Below, piece by piece: positions 1-10,794 of a DNA stretch of 64,000 nt (positions are counted from its first letter, which is position 1; each line of letters starts with the position of its first letter). The stretch comes from Hermatobates lingyangjiaoensis (lineage: Eukaryota > Arthropoda > Insecta > Hemiptera > Hermatobatidae). The notes under the pieces were generated by a model. The model had not been told where the DNA came from. It ran no database searches and saw only the letters and a program-made list of their open reading frames with translations. The translations under genes and the position numbers were made by a program. The stretch lies in contig JAPFBL010000361.1 in NCBI GenBank assembly GCA_026182355.1, positions 1-64,000 of the forward strand. Direction: 5' to 3'.

Positions 1-60
1 CCATCTGTTTTTAAACGAACTTCTGAGCTCTAAGCAAGAGTAGGGTTTCCTTTAAATTTT

Positions 61-378
61 TATATATATATATATTATCAATGATTAAACCCAATAAGAA
101 ATGAGAAAACAAGACTAAGATCTTTCAACCGTAACAAGCGGTCTTCGTCAGAGTCAAAAACCCAACTGAACACTAGATGCAGAAAACATCTGGTGAGGAC
201 TCAGATGTTTTCCTCACCAGATGTTTTCTGCATCTAGTGTTCAGTTGGGTTTTTGACTCTGTTGAAGACCGCTTGTTACGGTTGAAAGATCTTAGTCTTG
301 TTTCCCATTCTTATTGTGGTTTAATCATTGATTGTTGTTTCACGTGTTTATGTGAAATCTTTATATATATATATATAT
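61..378. mobile_element. PLE-derived palindrome, family A
   Basis: Two inverted arms (about 78-199 and 211-333) close on an 11-base loop and are bounded by (TA)n at 61-75 and 362-378. Each arm carries the family A motif, core plus hairpin stem GACCG/CGGTT followed by GAAAG. The left arm (minus strand, near 121-151) keeps CTGACGA; the right arm (259-288) has CTGTTGA. An inner nested hairpin built on 'cagaaaacatctggtgagga' forms the centre. The class assignment to Penelope-like elements comes from the 22.8 kb copy, where the same arm abuts reverse transcriptase code. No coding capacity of its own. Confidence 0.75.
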
Positions 379-380
379 TC

Positions 381-1060
381 TACATTGACTTTATATGCGG
401 CCTTACTGGTTACAGTTTGTAGCTGGAGCAGTGCTAGTGGCTACAGCCGCCCAGCACAGTAGCTACCTGACCTGTGCACAACTTGCTCGCTTGTCTTACT
501 CTGGGTGGTCCATCCGGTTCTCCTCTCTGGTGGCAACCACTAACTCTTCCACTAACTTTGTTCAAATGCCCTATAATTTTTTTTTCTCCCCTCTTTTATA
601 TCATCTATCTACGAAGCAATCTTTTCATTTCAGTGTTATCATATTTTAAAATGAAGCATGAGAAATATTTTTTTTTTTTTTTTTATTTGTTACCACGTAC
701 CAAGAGCAAAAATAACTTCATATATTATCAGATAAATCAAGTTTCATAACTCTCACATTTTTCATAGTTCATTTCTTTAATAAAAAAAAAAAAAGAGTGA
801 AAAATACCGTTGGGTGAAAAGTTTATAAATGAAGTATGCAAGACTACAAACGACAGTACGGATTCCTACAGCACTTCACTACTTTTCTTCTTTCTTATTT
901 GTGTCTACATTTTTTTTTACCTATTACTGGTCTCTGACTTCCTTAAAGTTTACAATTTCTTTATCGTAAATAATTTAAATTTATATTTTTTATTTTTGTG
1001 CATTATATAATAAAATATTTAAAAAAACTATGCCTACTCTTTTTAAGAAATTTCGGTATC
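381..1060. other. AT-rich stretch, nothing recognised
   Basis: Homopolymer A and T runs (for example near 668-684 and 782-795) dominate after a slightly GC-richer patch at 395-540. Short reading frames here show no composition or motif typical of a protein, and I see no repeat family. Confidence 0.4.
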
Positions 1061-1068
1061 ATATAGAT

Positions 1069-1428
1069 CAGCGCTTCTTAAACTGTGGGTCGCGACCCCC
1101 AGGGGGGTCGCGAGACTACTGAAAGGGGGCCGCAAAGATCTGATACTTTTCAATCATTATAAATAAAATTTTAAAATTAGTATACACACTACGTACAAAT
1201 ATAAATACAAATAAAAATCATACAAAATACTATTGTAGTTTCCAATTATATATATGTGAAATGAATGGGTACGTATTCTTTAATCCTTATTTTATTTACA
1301 TTGTAAAATAGTGCGATATTACATCTACATCTACGGTTAATATATATTTCATTATATGGAGGAGGGGGTCGTTTAAAATTTCCTAAGCTTGAAGGGGGTC
1401 GCTATATAAAAAAGTTTAAGAAGCCCTG
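1069..1428. mobile_element. hAT-type MITE with 8-bp TSD
   Basis: The element starts CAGCGCTTCTTAAACT and ends AGTTTAAGAAGCCCTG, a 16-bp terminal inverted repeat with one mismatch. It is flanked by perfect 8-bp duplications 'atatagat' at 1061-1068 and 1429-1436. A TIR starting CAG and an 8-bp target duplication are the hallmark of the hAT superfamily. Subterminal G/C runs (the 'gggtcgcgacccc' palindrome and 'gggggtcg') are typical of non-autonomous hATs. At 360 bp it encodes nothing. Confidence 0.85.
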
Positions 1429-1604
1429 ATATAGATAAGTATTCCTCATAGTTATAAATTCGTAGTTGGAGTGGAAGACAGAATTGTGAGAAGAAAGAAT
1501 TTTAAGATGTTGAGGAGGTAGAGTTTGAAAATAACAAAATAAAGGAGTCAATATTCGTACCGGCAAAAAAAACCCTAACTACGACTCGTAACTACTATAT
1601 GTTA

Positions 1605-1915
1605 TCATACTGGGGGAAAACGATCATTGAAAGGCTCTAAACAAAAAACATTTTTTTCAATTTTAACTACGCGTTTCAAATTACATCTTGTTCATCATCA
1701 GATAAACTTCTACAACACAAATTATAAATTAAAAGTTACAAAAATAAACCAGAAATTATATGCAATAAAATGGAATAATGAAAATGATTGACATACGTAA
1801 TAGGATAGAATAAGTAGAAGTTTACCTGATGATGAACACGAAGTGTTTGAAACGCGTAGTTTAAATAAATAACTTCTTTTGTGTGGAGGCTTGGAATTAT
1901 CATTTTCCCCTAGTA
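1605..1915. mobile_element. PLE-derived fold-back, family D
   Basis: A minus-strand arm (about 1610-1712) and a plus-strand arm (about 1812-1915) are inverted copies separated by roughly 100 bp of AT-rich sequence. The plus arm has CTGATGA at 1826-1832, one spacer base, the stem GAACA/TGTTT and GAAAC ending near 1853. The left arm hairpin is decayed. Family D is close to family C in its downstream sequence (the 'tgtggag' block). Confidence 0.65.
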
Positions 1916-3323
1916 CGAGCCAATAGCACAAATGCACAATTAATATGCTTTATTTAATAACTGCTATTCGCTTTAATTTAAGATCTTCGCTTTATTATGC
2001 TTTAAGATCTGTTAGGTCGCTGTTACCTACTCCCACAGAGCATTGCTTTTGATATTCAATGAGATTTAAAAGCTACATTCTATCTTATTTCATACCATTT
2101 CATGTGTTCATACCATACAATTCATATGTGTCAGACACACAGAAGAAGTGTTTAATTTAATATATTAAATAACAAACTTAGTTTTATCAACTTTTTTTCA
2201 ACATTTTATTAGATTCATAAAAATAAAAAGTATCAGATAGTCTCCACCATTCACACTACACATCCACCTTTCGTGGATGTAGCAAATCCATTAAGTGGCT
2301 TTTTTATCAAGTACGATTCATTTCCACCTATTTACAAAGTACAATTTAATTATTTTTGAAAAAAAATATTTAAGTAAATAATAAAGACAAAAAATGTATA
2401 AGAAAACAGCTCAATTAATTCACGAGCTATTCAATAATTTATTGTTGTGTATTTATTCATGATAAACACTAAGTTTCTACACTTCTTTTATGTGGGGGCT
2501 TATAAACTTCAATATATAAAAAAAGTATAAAGCTTATAAGTTTCAAGACATAGGATATTTTTATAAACTACATCATTTTACAATGACTCAGTTTTAAGAT
2601 GTAATCTATAAAGTTACATGAAGCTAGTTAAATTATTTAGTGAATATGTTTCCTTTTTTTACGATAACAGATACATACTTTTCCTTAATGCTTTATTGGC
2701 TATGATAATTGAAAAGCTAAAAAAAAAAAAATTGTTTTAAATAATCTGGCTTCCCCGATCCAAAGTGTTTTAGTTCTGGCTTCTTGTTCACTACTTTGAC
2801 GTGTAGTTTTCAGTTTTACGATAAATCTTATACAACTATGAAGGATAAAGATTGTAAAAGCTGATTTAACTTGTTTAACAATTGACAAGAACATTTCTAT
2901 TTTATAAATCAACTAAAAAGGACAAAATATTAAAAAAAAAAACTTTGATTTAGGTAGAGTGTTGAAATCAGCTTTTACATCTGTGAATAACTTACGAGTT
3001 GTTACTAATCTTTACAGGAGCTGACGTGAAATCTTTCGCTTCAGTTGTATCACTCGTTTCGTTCCATTCCATTAATCCTGTAGTGTTCATGTATACCTGA
3101 TAATGTACCTATGACATTAGAAAGTGTCCATAATGATCCTATTTGATAGCACTATATGAAAAGAGACCATACTAATCTATCTAATAAATTATTTCCAATA
3201 TGTTTGTTTCTATCTTTTATCTCTTCTAAAAGGTTTAGTCCTCATACACTTTACTTCAATATATTATCATTAAATCTTTTCTTATCTCTAATTAGAATAT
3301 AATCTAATAGCATATAATTAACA
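1916..3323. other. AT-rich stretch, nothing recognised
   Basis: Low-complexity AT-rich DNA with scattered A/T runs. No repeat family from elsewhere in the window recurs here and no coding signal was seen on either strand. Confidence 0.4.
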
Positions 3324-3475
3324 CTATTTTTCTTTTTTATCATGTTTTGGTCTAGCTTTGAACAATAAAACACCTTTAAGACGAAAACAAATAACTAAAT
3401 ATAGATGAAACGTTTGCCTCATGTGTTGTATTGTTTGAAGCTAGGCCAAACCACGATAAAAAAGAAAAATAATGT
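3324..3475. repeat. Fold-back with ~45-bp arms
   Basis: Sequence at about 3326-3372 ('ttttcttttttatcatgttt' onward) recurs inverted at about 3422-3473, with about 50 bp between. The spacer has 'gaaacg' but no clear CTGANGA hairpin, so membership in the PLE fold-back set is possible, not shown. AT-only palindromic sequence follows to 3540. Confidence 0.5.
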
Positions 3476-4190
3476 TATTTTATTATTAATATAACATTAT
3501 AATTATATTATATAATATAATTATATAATAGTTATATTATGGAGTTCTAATGATATATAACTACATTATAATTAATTAATGTATAATATTAATGTAATAT
3601 TCAAAAAAAGATTTCAATTTCTTTTCTAAAATAAATATCAGAATATAGAATATCAAAGAGCTTTTTCTTACCTAAATCATCTTTCTGATGCATAATTTGT
3701 CATTTTGTCAATATATCCCCATTTCTTATAAAAAAAATTCGTTAAATTGAGGTTTGGAACCGTACAATTCTATTATATCTGTTTACAAAGTACAATTGTA
3801 TTTTTACTTCCTAATTTTTTTTAAACAATAAATACATTAGAAGAGAAAACATATTTGTTTGGCATTCACTAGGTTAGTGTTTGTATTTGGACCATCAAAT
3901 TGAATTTCATTTAAAAAAAAAATTATTTTATAAAATTTTCATTTCTAAAATAATTGAAAGATGTATTTGTATGATATTATAAAACAGATTTGTTTTCATA
4001 GAATAATTAAAAATAATTTTTATTCCAATAGTTTGTCATTATTTCTAATGTCTTACTTTCGACTATTTCATATAATTTAATAATATTTTCTGATAGAAAC
4101 TACAAAAGAGAATATTCCCTCCTGCTCTATAATAATGCTTAGAGGCATCGGAGTTTAAACATTTAGAAGAGTGCTTCATTTTGTAATCTC
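3476..4190. other. AT-rich stretch
   Basis: Very AT-rich, with a self-complementary 'attatataatataat' tract near 3490-3540. Nothing else recognised. Confidence 0.4.
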
Positions 4191-4305
4191 ATTGTAGGGT
4201 AAAAAGCTAATGAAATGGTCTCCACATATAAAAGTTTAATGGTATAAAAAACGCGTTTCGAACACGTAGTGTTCTTCCTCAGGCTTTCTCACGTGATTAA
4301 CAATA
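4191..4305 (-). mobile_element. PLE-derived single arm, family C
   Basis: Minus-strand copy of the family C arm: on that strand it reads CTGAGGA, spacer A, stem GAACAC/GTGTTC, GAAACGCG, then the block ending 'ttttaccctacaat'. It matches the 36.1 kb palindrome closely over about 110 bp. No inverted partner is visible nearby. Confidence 0.65.
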
Positions 4306-4747
4306 CCTTACTGATAGTGCAATCATATTATCAGATACTTCACATTTTTCGGTATCAAAGATCAGCTGACATATCCAAAATTCTTGACTAAGCTAATTTT
4401 GTTAAAATAAACCGGAATAGCTTTTTCTTCAAATTTTATTAAAAAAAAAGTTGTGTTATATTTATGGTTTCAAAATGTTTACTCCAAACAGACATATGTG
4501 TTTATAACGTTTACTAAGTGTTAGGCATTTTACATCCAACATTGCAAACTATCAAATTTTAATTTAAATACTGAGGTGATCATACCAATTCTTTAGTGGT
4601 TATTAATATTCCATAAACTAGATTATTCGTAATATAGAAAGAAAATATAATTAATTTATAAAGCTTTGATTACTGTAAGTGTTAAGAATATATGTGTTTC
4701 ATTATAAATTTAAATTCCAGTATAATTACGGGTTTTAATTAAAATCT

Positions 4748-4892
4748 ATATATTTATTTTATCTATAAAAACCAATTAAAAAGAAGATAGCACACAGATA
4801 AACACAGGAATAACACACTTCTATATTTCGAACATCGTCCTCATCAGGAGGTGAAGAGTCAGGCAGGAAGGCAGAGCTGCGACTCCTCCTTA
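4748..4892 (-). mobile_element. PLE-derived single arm, family E
   Basis: Minus strand carries CTGATGA followed by a short hairpin and GAAAT (about 4827-4856), then the downstream block shared with copies at 43.8 and 57.7-58.0 kb. The outer end runs into TA-rich sequence at 4745-4760. Confidence 0.6.
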
Positions 4893-4924
4893 ATATTTTA
4901 TAAGTCATACGGGTAGAAAACAAT

Positions 4925-5225
4925 AATTCAAAGTCTCTACACATAAAAGAAGTTTTTCATTTAAACTACCCGTTTCAAACACTTCGTGTTAGTCAAGTTC
5001 TACAATAATAATTCTACAATAACAATATTCTACAATCTACAATAACAATCAAGTTCTACAAACTTCTACAATAACAAATTTTTGGTTAATTTGTATTGTA
5101 GAAGTTTACCTGATGATGAACATGAAGTGTTTGAAACTCATAGTTTAAATAAAAAAAAACTTCTTTTGGGTTTTTTTATGAAACTTATTTTTTGTGTTTT
5201 GACTTTGAGTTATCGATTCCCACAG
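4925..5225. mobile_element. PLE-derived fold-back, family D
   Basis: A truncated minus arm (4927-4998) faces a plus arm (5098-5225). The plus arm has CTGATGA, spacer T, stem GAACA/TGTTT and GAAAC near 5111-5138. The interior repeats 'ttctacaataaca' several times, a local expansion of the arm's own 'gtagaagtt' start. Confidence 0.6.
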
Positions 5226-5800
5226 TATATGTAAATATAACACAATTACGGATTGCACACTAATGAATATTTTTTTTTTAAATAAAATTGTATTCACAAT
5301 TTCAATATACTTACTTTAAATAAAGATTTCAGTTAATACAACTCTGAGTTGAAATGTTTAATAAAAGTATGTGAATTGAAAAAAATAAATTGAAATTTAG
5401 GTAATGTGTGTTATAATCAACCTATAAAGTGATAATCGGCTATCGTAAATCTGCGATAGTAAGAGAGTGGGTCAATTTGAATCAATTTCACCCTATCAAG
5501 TAGAATCAATGATGAGCTGTAAGGTTCAGCAGTTTAAACAGTCGTTTCGTGATAATTTATCAATTTAAAACTGTTAAATTTGAACTGTAGGCTTATTGCA
5601 ATAAAGTTATGGTGTAAAATAAATCAAAATCTAATCTACTACCGAGGGTAGATTAGATTACTATGCTGTAAGGGAAGAAGAATGGTGAATCATTTGTTAG
5701 TAGGTGAAGTAGGTGTTCAAATAGCAATTACGTGAAACTCTGAGGACGTTGCTGAGTCTGCACTTGACCATTGTTATTATAATAAAAGGGTGTTTAGCAA
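5226..5800. other. AT-rich stretch
   Basis: No repeat or coding signal. A short inverted pair built on 'tctaatctaccctcggta' (5630-5660) is the only structure noticed. Confidence 0.35.
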
Positions 5801-5807
5801 AGCTGTG

Positions 5808-6060
5808 TTCTGTAGGGGTAGGCGGCAAATCACAGGCTGCCTCAGAGGAGTGGGGGTTTATAAATAACAATTAGGGGATGTAAAAAGGGAGACGGTTGGG
5901 CACGTGGTGGCACACGCGCTGGCAGATGTGCCTTTGCCGTTAGGCCCTTTGTGGCCACCTACTTCTATCTACACCCACCACCTCCCCTTCATTAACCCCA
6001 CCCCGGGACGCCCTACAATCTCTGCTATAATCAGACCCAACGCCCTTTCGCCCTTCATAA
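5808..6060. other. GC-rich skew-switching island
   Basis: A GC-richer patch in AT-rich DNA. By my count G exceeds C about 44 to 22 over 5821-5940, then C exceeds G about 52 to 13 over 5941-6060. It contains a 70-codon open frame (5904-6116) without recognisable domains. See the finding on islands. Confidence 0.4.
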
Positions 6061-6194
6061 GATCATATCCTAACGTATTCCATGCTGGTCTTAATGTAGA
6101 TAAACTCAAGTTCTAAGGAAAGAATCTTATTTAAAATATTCATAATGCACATGCACGAGTCAATATATTTTATTGAATTGTATAAAAAAAATAC

Positions 6195-6355
6195 TTTAAA
6201 ATCAAAAAGTCGATCCAAACTGGCCACAAACAAGTTCAAAAATGAAGAAAGAGACACTTAGTAACTCAAATATTCGGATAATCCGTCTTCAGGAGAAAAG
6301 AGAGTGGGGGACCAAGCACGTCAGAAACGCAACGGTGGGAGACCCGTTGCTGAGA
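6195..6355 (-). mobile_element. PLE-derived arm, family B2
   Basis: On the minus strand CTGAAGA is followed by spacer C, stem GGA/TCC with loop TTA, then GAAT (6272-6292). The outer sequence matches the 61.0 kb element, and the inner end abuts (TA)n at 6356-6384. Confidence 0.6.
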
Positions 6356-6389
6356 TATATATAATATATATATATATATATAAATATAT

Positions 6390-6522
6390 ATTTTATTGAA
6401 AATTATCGCAGTTTCTGCATTCACGACCTTTTTATTCACAGATTCTAGCCTCCTAAATATTTTCCTTATAATAGTTGGTAAACTATAAATCAGGTTCGCC
6501 AATGACATTTCCAAGTAGATAG
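6390..6522 (-). pseudogene. Penelope-like element 5' ORF fragment, family L
   Basis: The minus strand reads MSLANLIYSLP, then RKIFRRLESVNKKVVNAETA and IIFNK, before entering the (TA)n tract at 6356-6384. The plus-strand fragment at 47.3 kb reads MSLGQLLFQL, then RIESLSLKIVNAETAVNFN and CLKEDLLPIYT, so the two are the same module. This basic segment followed by FNxxC lies near the N-terminus of PLE proteins as I know them. The fragment is about 45 codons and ends abruptly in the microsatellite. No catalytic domain is present, so it is a remnant. Confidence 0.6.
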
Positions 6523-6550
6523 GTCGTCATAGATGATTTATATATATATA

Positions 6551-6586
6551 TATTTAAAAGTTGGAAGCAGTCCTTCTTGAATATAT
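6551..6586 (-). pseudogene. PLE 5' ORF tail scrap
   Basis: The minus strand contains 'gaaggactgcttccaa', identical to the end of the 7.06-7.26 kb PLE frame where it encodes EGLLPN or a close variant. It is sandwiched between TA tracts. Confidence 0.45.
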
Positions 6587-6587
6587 A

Positions 6588-6758
6588 TAAAAGATTTCAC
6601 ATAAACACGTGAAATAACAATCAATGATCAAACCACAATATGAAATGAGAAAACAAGACTAAGATCTTTCAACCGTAACAAGCGGTCTTCGTTAGAGTCA
6701 AAAACCCAACTGAACCCAACTATTAAGACCAGTTAAGACCAGAGTCAAAAACCCAACT
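6588..6758 (-). mobile_element. PLE-derived arm, family A
   Basis: Near-complete family A arm on the minus strand (hairpin about 6667-6697). A short piece around 'agagtcaaaaacccaact' is duplicated at 6738-6757. Confidence 0.65.
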
Positions 6759-6835
6759 CTATATATAAAAGGTTCCGAAGTTTGGAAAATATTTAAAAAA
6801 CCTAACGAAAGTGCAATCCGATATACCGCGTTTAA

Positions 6836-7257
6836 ATATATATATATATATATATTTCGTTGAACAGCTGACCGTATTTCGCTGATGTCATTTTCTTCAC
6901 TAGTTTTCAAGGTTTCTGAATACCTTCTTCTTTCTTCATCCAAACGTTGGAGAATGTTAATTAAAGTTGAACCGACATCTTTCGACTGGCTTCCAGTCAT
7001 CTTCAGGGTGATTAATTAAAAAAAAAATTAATCTTTTTTAATTAATCACCCTGAAGATGACTGGAAGCCAGTCGAAACATGTCGGTTCCAACTTAATTAA
7101 CATTCTCCAACGTTTGGATGAAGGAAAGAAGAAGGTATTCAGAAACCTTGAAAAACTAGTGAAGAAAATGACATCAGCGAAATACGGTCAGCTGTTCAAC
7201 GAAATATGCTTAAAAGAAGGACTGCTTCCAAATTTTACAATATATAAATATATATGA
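6836..7257. mobile_element. PLE-derived palindrome, family G
   Basis: Long inverted arms at about 6851-7024 and 7034-7207 meet at an A/T-rich centre. Each arm has CTGAAGA, spacer T, the stem GACTGG/CCAGTC and GAAAC or close to it (plus arm 7051-7078). The left arm ends in (TA)n at 6836-6855. The right arm continues 50 bp further into the LLPNFT-encoding end of the PLE frame before it too becomes TA-rich. The arms differ at only a few positions, suggesting fairly recent formation or homogenisation. Confidence 0.75.
7057..7257 (+). pseudogene. Penelope-like element 5' ORF fragment, family G
   Basis: This 66-codon frame opens at an ATG lying inside the conserved hairpin (CTGAAG-ATG-A) and reads straight through it. 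Residues about 16-45 are a basic helix-like stretch (LINILQRLDEGKKKVF onward, then FRNLEKLVKKM). Residues 46-60 are KYGQLFNEICLKEGL, followed by LPNFT. The pattern FNxxCLKExLLPxxT recurs, or partly recurs, at 6.4, 47.2, 47.4 and 57.5 kb and marks the N-terminal part of PLE proteins. The frame dies in TA repeats after IYKYI. It lacks reverse transcriptase and GIY-YIG domains, so it is a 5' remnant. The mirror copy on the minus strand (6851-7024) is disrupted. Confidence 0.6.
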
Positions 7258-7530
7258 AGTTTAATAAAAACGAAGATGCTTAGATAAATGACAAACACAC
7301 ACTTACAGTCTACAATTCTCGGTTTGAACCATCATCAGGAGAAAAAGTGAGGAAAACCAAGGGCGGCAATTGTGCAGAATCTGTTGGAGACTGTCTCTAA
7401 CCGTCACTGCACAATGGTATTTGGTTTCCCTCGCTTTTCTCTCCTGCTGACGGTTCAACCAGAAAGTTAGAGAATGTAGTAGTTTGTGTTTTCATTAATA
7501 TTGAACTTTATTTATACGTTTCGGATAGTT
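7258..7530. mobile_element. PLE-derived palindrome, family B
   Basis: Diverged inverted arms (about 7270-7370 and 7420-7500) contain 'acacacttacagtct' on the left and the 'agaaagttagagaatg' counterpart on the right. The hairpin regions are decayed (CTGATGATGG on the left, CTGCTGACGG on the right). It matches the better preserved copy at 60.7-61.0 kb. Confidence 0.6.
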
Positions 7531-7685
7531 TTTTTTATTGTTCAAGGATATATATAAAACACATAGAAATAAATCCCTGCTTAAAAGAAATATCACAAGA
7601 AGTTGTACTCAAGTCCACTATATAAAGACTCTCAAAATCAAAGTCTTGTGCAAACAAAAGTGTTTGCAATTGTGATGTCAAAATC

Positions 7686-8128
7686 ATAAAACATTTATCT
7701 TATCATCATAGTTAGCCTATCAGAAAATATTTGTCTAATCATCATAGTTATCTTATCATAAAATATTTATCTAATCATCATAGTTAGCTGATCATAAAAT
7801 ATTTATCTAATCATCATAGTTAGCTGATCATAAAATATTTATTTAATCATCATAGTTAGCTGATCATAAATTATTTATCTAATCATCATAGTTAGCCTAT
7901 CATAAAATATTTATCTAATCATCATAGTTAGCTGATCATAAATTATTTATTTAACATCATAGTTAGCTGATCATAAAATATTTATTTAATCATCATAGTT
8001 AGCTGATCATAAAATATTTATTTAACATCATAGTTAGCTGATCATAAAATATTTATCTAATCATCATAGTTAGCTGATCATAAAATATTTATCTAACCAT
8101 CATAGTTAGCCTATCATAAAATATTTAT
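7686..8128. repeat. 36-bp tandem array, ~12 copies
   Basis: The unit is 'atcatcatagttagctgatc' plus 'ataaaatatttatcta'. Variants alternate between 'gctgatc' and 'gcctatc', and a few copies lack a 3-base step. No coding frame is kept. Confidence 0.85.
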
Positions 8129-8129
8129 G

Positions 8130-8930
8130 AAGACATTGTCCTATGAACTGATGTTTTTACAATATTCCTTGTATAACGACTTTAGATCTAACTCTCAACA
8201 AACTATAAGCGTTTGTACCAAAATCATTCATATCTACAAACAAAATTGGAAGAAAGAAAAGAAAATGTGATAAAGCGCGATAGAGGGAAGGAAAGAGTGA
8301 AGAAGAGATGTTTATATTTCTAGTAAACATGATTCTGATTGTGCAATATGAACAGAGTTCAGCTAGTATAAAAGTATATTAATCTGACTGAATATTTTTT
8401 TTAAATATTTCAGTTTTATGAAGTTGACTTATTGCTCAGTAGTTCTAATTCGATATTCTCGTACCAATAGTTTAGTATAGTTTAGGTAAAGGAAGGATAC
8501 TTTTGAATAAAATGTAACCAAATATGAATTTTGCAAAAAAAAAATACATTTTTAAAAAAAAAGGTTGGTATTAGAAATTGAAGATGCAATCAAACAAAAC
8601 CGACGAGGCCATAAAGATACAAAATGTCACTATAGCTCAAATAACATCTGGTGTGGTTGAATGCGAACTTTCGTTTTCCATTATTCATGAAGTAAAGATT
8701 CCTGGATAGTATTTCAGATTTTGTCAACAGAGCAGGTAAATAATGCCTGCCACGAAGAGTTTTTCATAAAAGATGCCCGCAATTTTAACTACAAATAACC
8801 TGTCGCAGATGTGACAAAGTGAAAGAGCATTTTTAACTCGTGTAAGCCTTTCTTCAAGGGTTGTTTTGGACTTCATCTCCTGTTTGATTTATTGTAAACT
8901 ATAAATTGGAAGGAAATAATTGGAGGTGCA
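8130..8930. other. Stretch without recognised feature
   Basis: Moderately AT-rich, non-repetitive within this window. I see no coding or transposon signature. Confidence 0.35.
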
Positions 8931-8934
8931 TGTT

Positions 8935-9360
8935 ATTTTTCGCGAGAGTTAGAGTAGGGGGGGTGTCGTGATACTTTATTTTCTCTGGGCTTGAGCTCCA
9001 TCAATCAGAAAATGATAAATAAAGGCGCGTGGTGGAGGGGAAAAAAAAAAGGATGTCGTGCTGTTCAAGTGCGACCTCCAGGAAGAGAGTCTCTAAAAGG
9101 GGGGAAAAATCGGGTCACAGAGAAACGAAACATCGATGCTAAAATTGAAGCCTGTAAAAGTGTGGAGGCATTATGGTTGGGGCCGATTGTTTAGGATGGG
9201 CACTGACGTGACTCCTCCGGGTCACGAAGGATTAACACGACGACCAAACGCTTTTGCTGATTCTCTCTCATCTATCCGCATTCTTCTTAAACTCTATATC
9301 ACCCCCGCCGCCCACCACCCACTAGAGCAGGACAGGGCCCTGTCTTGTTCCACCTAATCA
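8935..9360. other. GC-rich skew-switching island
   Basis: G exceeds C roughly 40 to 15 over 8941-9060, then C exceeds G roughly 46 to 16 over 9241-9360. It holds two overlapping short open frames (8991-9194, 9136-9357) with no recognisable domain. Same pattern as the 5.8 kb island. Confidence 0.4.
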
Positions 9361-9849
9361 CTTCTAATGCCCTTTACATCCACCACCTGTGAGTCCCAAT
9401 AAATCGAAAACAACCTCATTTCAAGCCCCACCATAAAAAGCATTCCAAGTACTTTATGACCTTCAGGCTTTCAACCAAGCTATACTTCAAGCTAAATAAC
9501 TTCATTTCTTACTTATAATCACTCCTAAAGCTTATCATTAGTTCTTACCCATATTTTAGTATAACCAAAATATAGCAACCTTAAAAAAATATTTTCAATT
9601 TTTAACGGATTTTTATTATCTGATCTCCGTATAACAATGTTGTCATATTTTCGTCACAATTACTCTAAAAATGTGTAGGTGTAATGCATCAACTATTTTA
9701 GGAACACTAGTAAAGAAGTCTAATACAACTTGAAGTATAATTGATATAATATTGATATTGATTGGATCTCATCTTTTTGTTGAAATCAAAGAACGTAAAG
9801 AATCTTTTTAACACATATTGAAGATTTAATGATCTTGTGATCAGTAATT
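9361..9849. other. Stretch without recognised feature
   Basis: AT-rich DNA between an island and a SINE. Nothing recognised. Confidence 0.35.
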
Positions 9850-10170
9850 TTTTGTTGTTGTTGTTTAAACCGATCCCCTAGCGAGTGATAGCGTCAGCCA
9901 TTCATCAGCTTTTTGTTTGATTGGTGATTCTACAGATTCTACATTGGGAGTCCTACATTTTGCCTAGCTGAAGTAAATTTTAAGTAGGAATCTTTAATGA
10001 GAACTTGACATCGTACAGGCTCGGGGCAGACGGTTTAACGTCCTCTCCGAGGTACGACATACTAAGATTTATTCACCTCCCGCGTGAATAAATTGAGGGT
10101 CAGGTGGGTATTGAACCCCGGACTAGCAGCCCAGAGGCGAGTACGTTAACCACTCAACTAACCTGACCCC
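9850..10170 (-). mobile_element. tRNA-derived SINE, tail type II
   Basis: Read on the minus strand: a GGGGTCAGG head with degenerate A and B boxes, the hairpin block 'ttcacgcgggaggtgaata', the conserved body ('gagcctgtacgatgtcag' type), then the type II tail 'ctaggggatcggtttaaa' followed by (AAC)n and A. No clear TSD found. Confidence 0.75.
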
Positions 10171-10239
10171 TTCAATGTAATATTTAGTCTATAGTGGAAA
10201 ATATAGACAAACTCTACATATAGTTGCTTTCCAAGGGAG

Positions 10240-10360
10240 TGTATCAGTTATTATATGGTATTTACTCACTGTAGGGTAAAAAAGTTAATGAAATAGTCTC
10301 CACATATAGAAATTTAATAATATAAACAACGCGTTTCGAAAACGTAGCGTTCTTCTTCAG
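10240..10360 (-). mobile_element. PLE-derived single arm, family C
   Basis: Family C arm on the minus strand. Its outer end includes the 'gtgagtaaataccat' block that also follows the 36.1 and 44.5 kb copies, defining that as part of the element. Confidence 0.6.
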
Positions 10361-10497
10361 GGGTTAACTAAAAAATACAATGACGTCAGAGAGTTATCTA
10401 GAGTATAAAGTAAAAATAAGGAAATAGAGACGAATATACGGAGATGTCCTCATCCTTGGGTTTGTACATCTTTCCTTATTTTATTTCGTACCATTTT

Positions 10498-10794
10498 TAT
10501 TTTTTTTTTTTTTAACCGATCCCCTTGCTGGTTAAAAACATAAGCCCTTAAGGTCTTTTTGTTTAATCCGTGATTCTACATTAGGAGTCCTAAATTTTGC
10601 CTAACTCAAATGTATTTAGAGTGGAGTTTTTTAAACTAGTACCTGACATCATACAGGGTTTAACATCCTCTCCCAGGGACGAAATGCTCAGATTCATTCA
10701 CCTCCCAGGTGAATAAATCGAGGGCCAGAGTGGGTATCGAACCATGGACCTACTAGTTCAGAGGCGGCACCTTAACCACTTAGCTAACCTGATT
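10498..10794 (-). mobile_element. tRNA-derived SINE, tail type II, diverged
   Basis: The minus strand has the SINE head, body and a type II 3' tail ending in a long A run (the T run at 10500-10513). It lies 330 bp from the SINE at 9.85 kb in the same orientation. Confidence 0.7.

Noticed and set aside
7686..8128. CRISPR-like regular repeats
   Set aside because: Units are head-to-tail with no unique spacers, in eukaryotic DNA full of SINEs and LINEs. The same applies to the other arrays.
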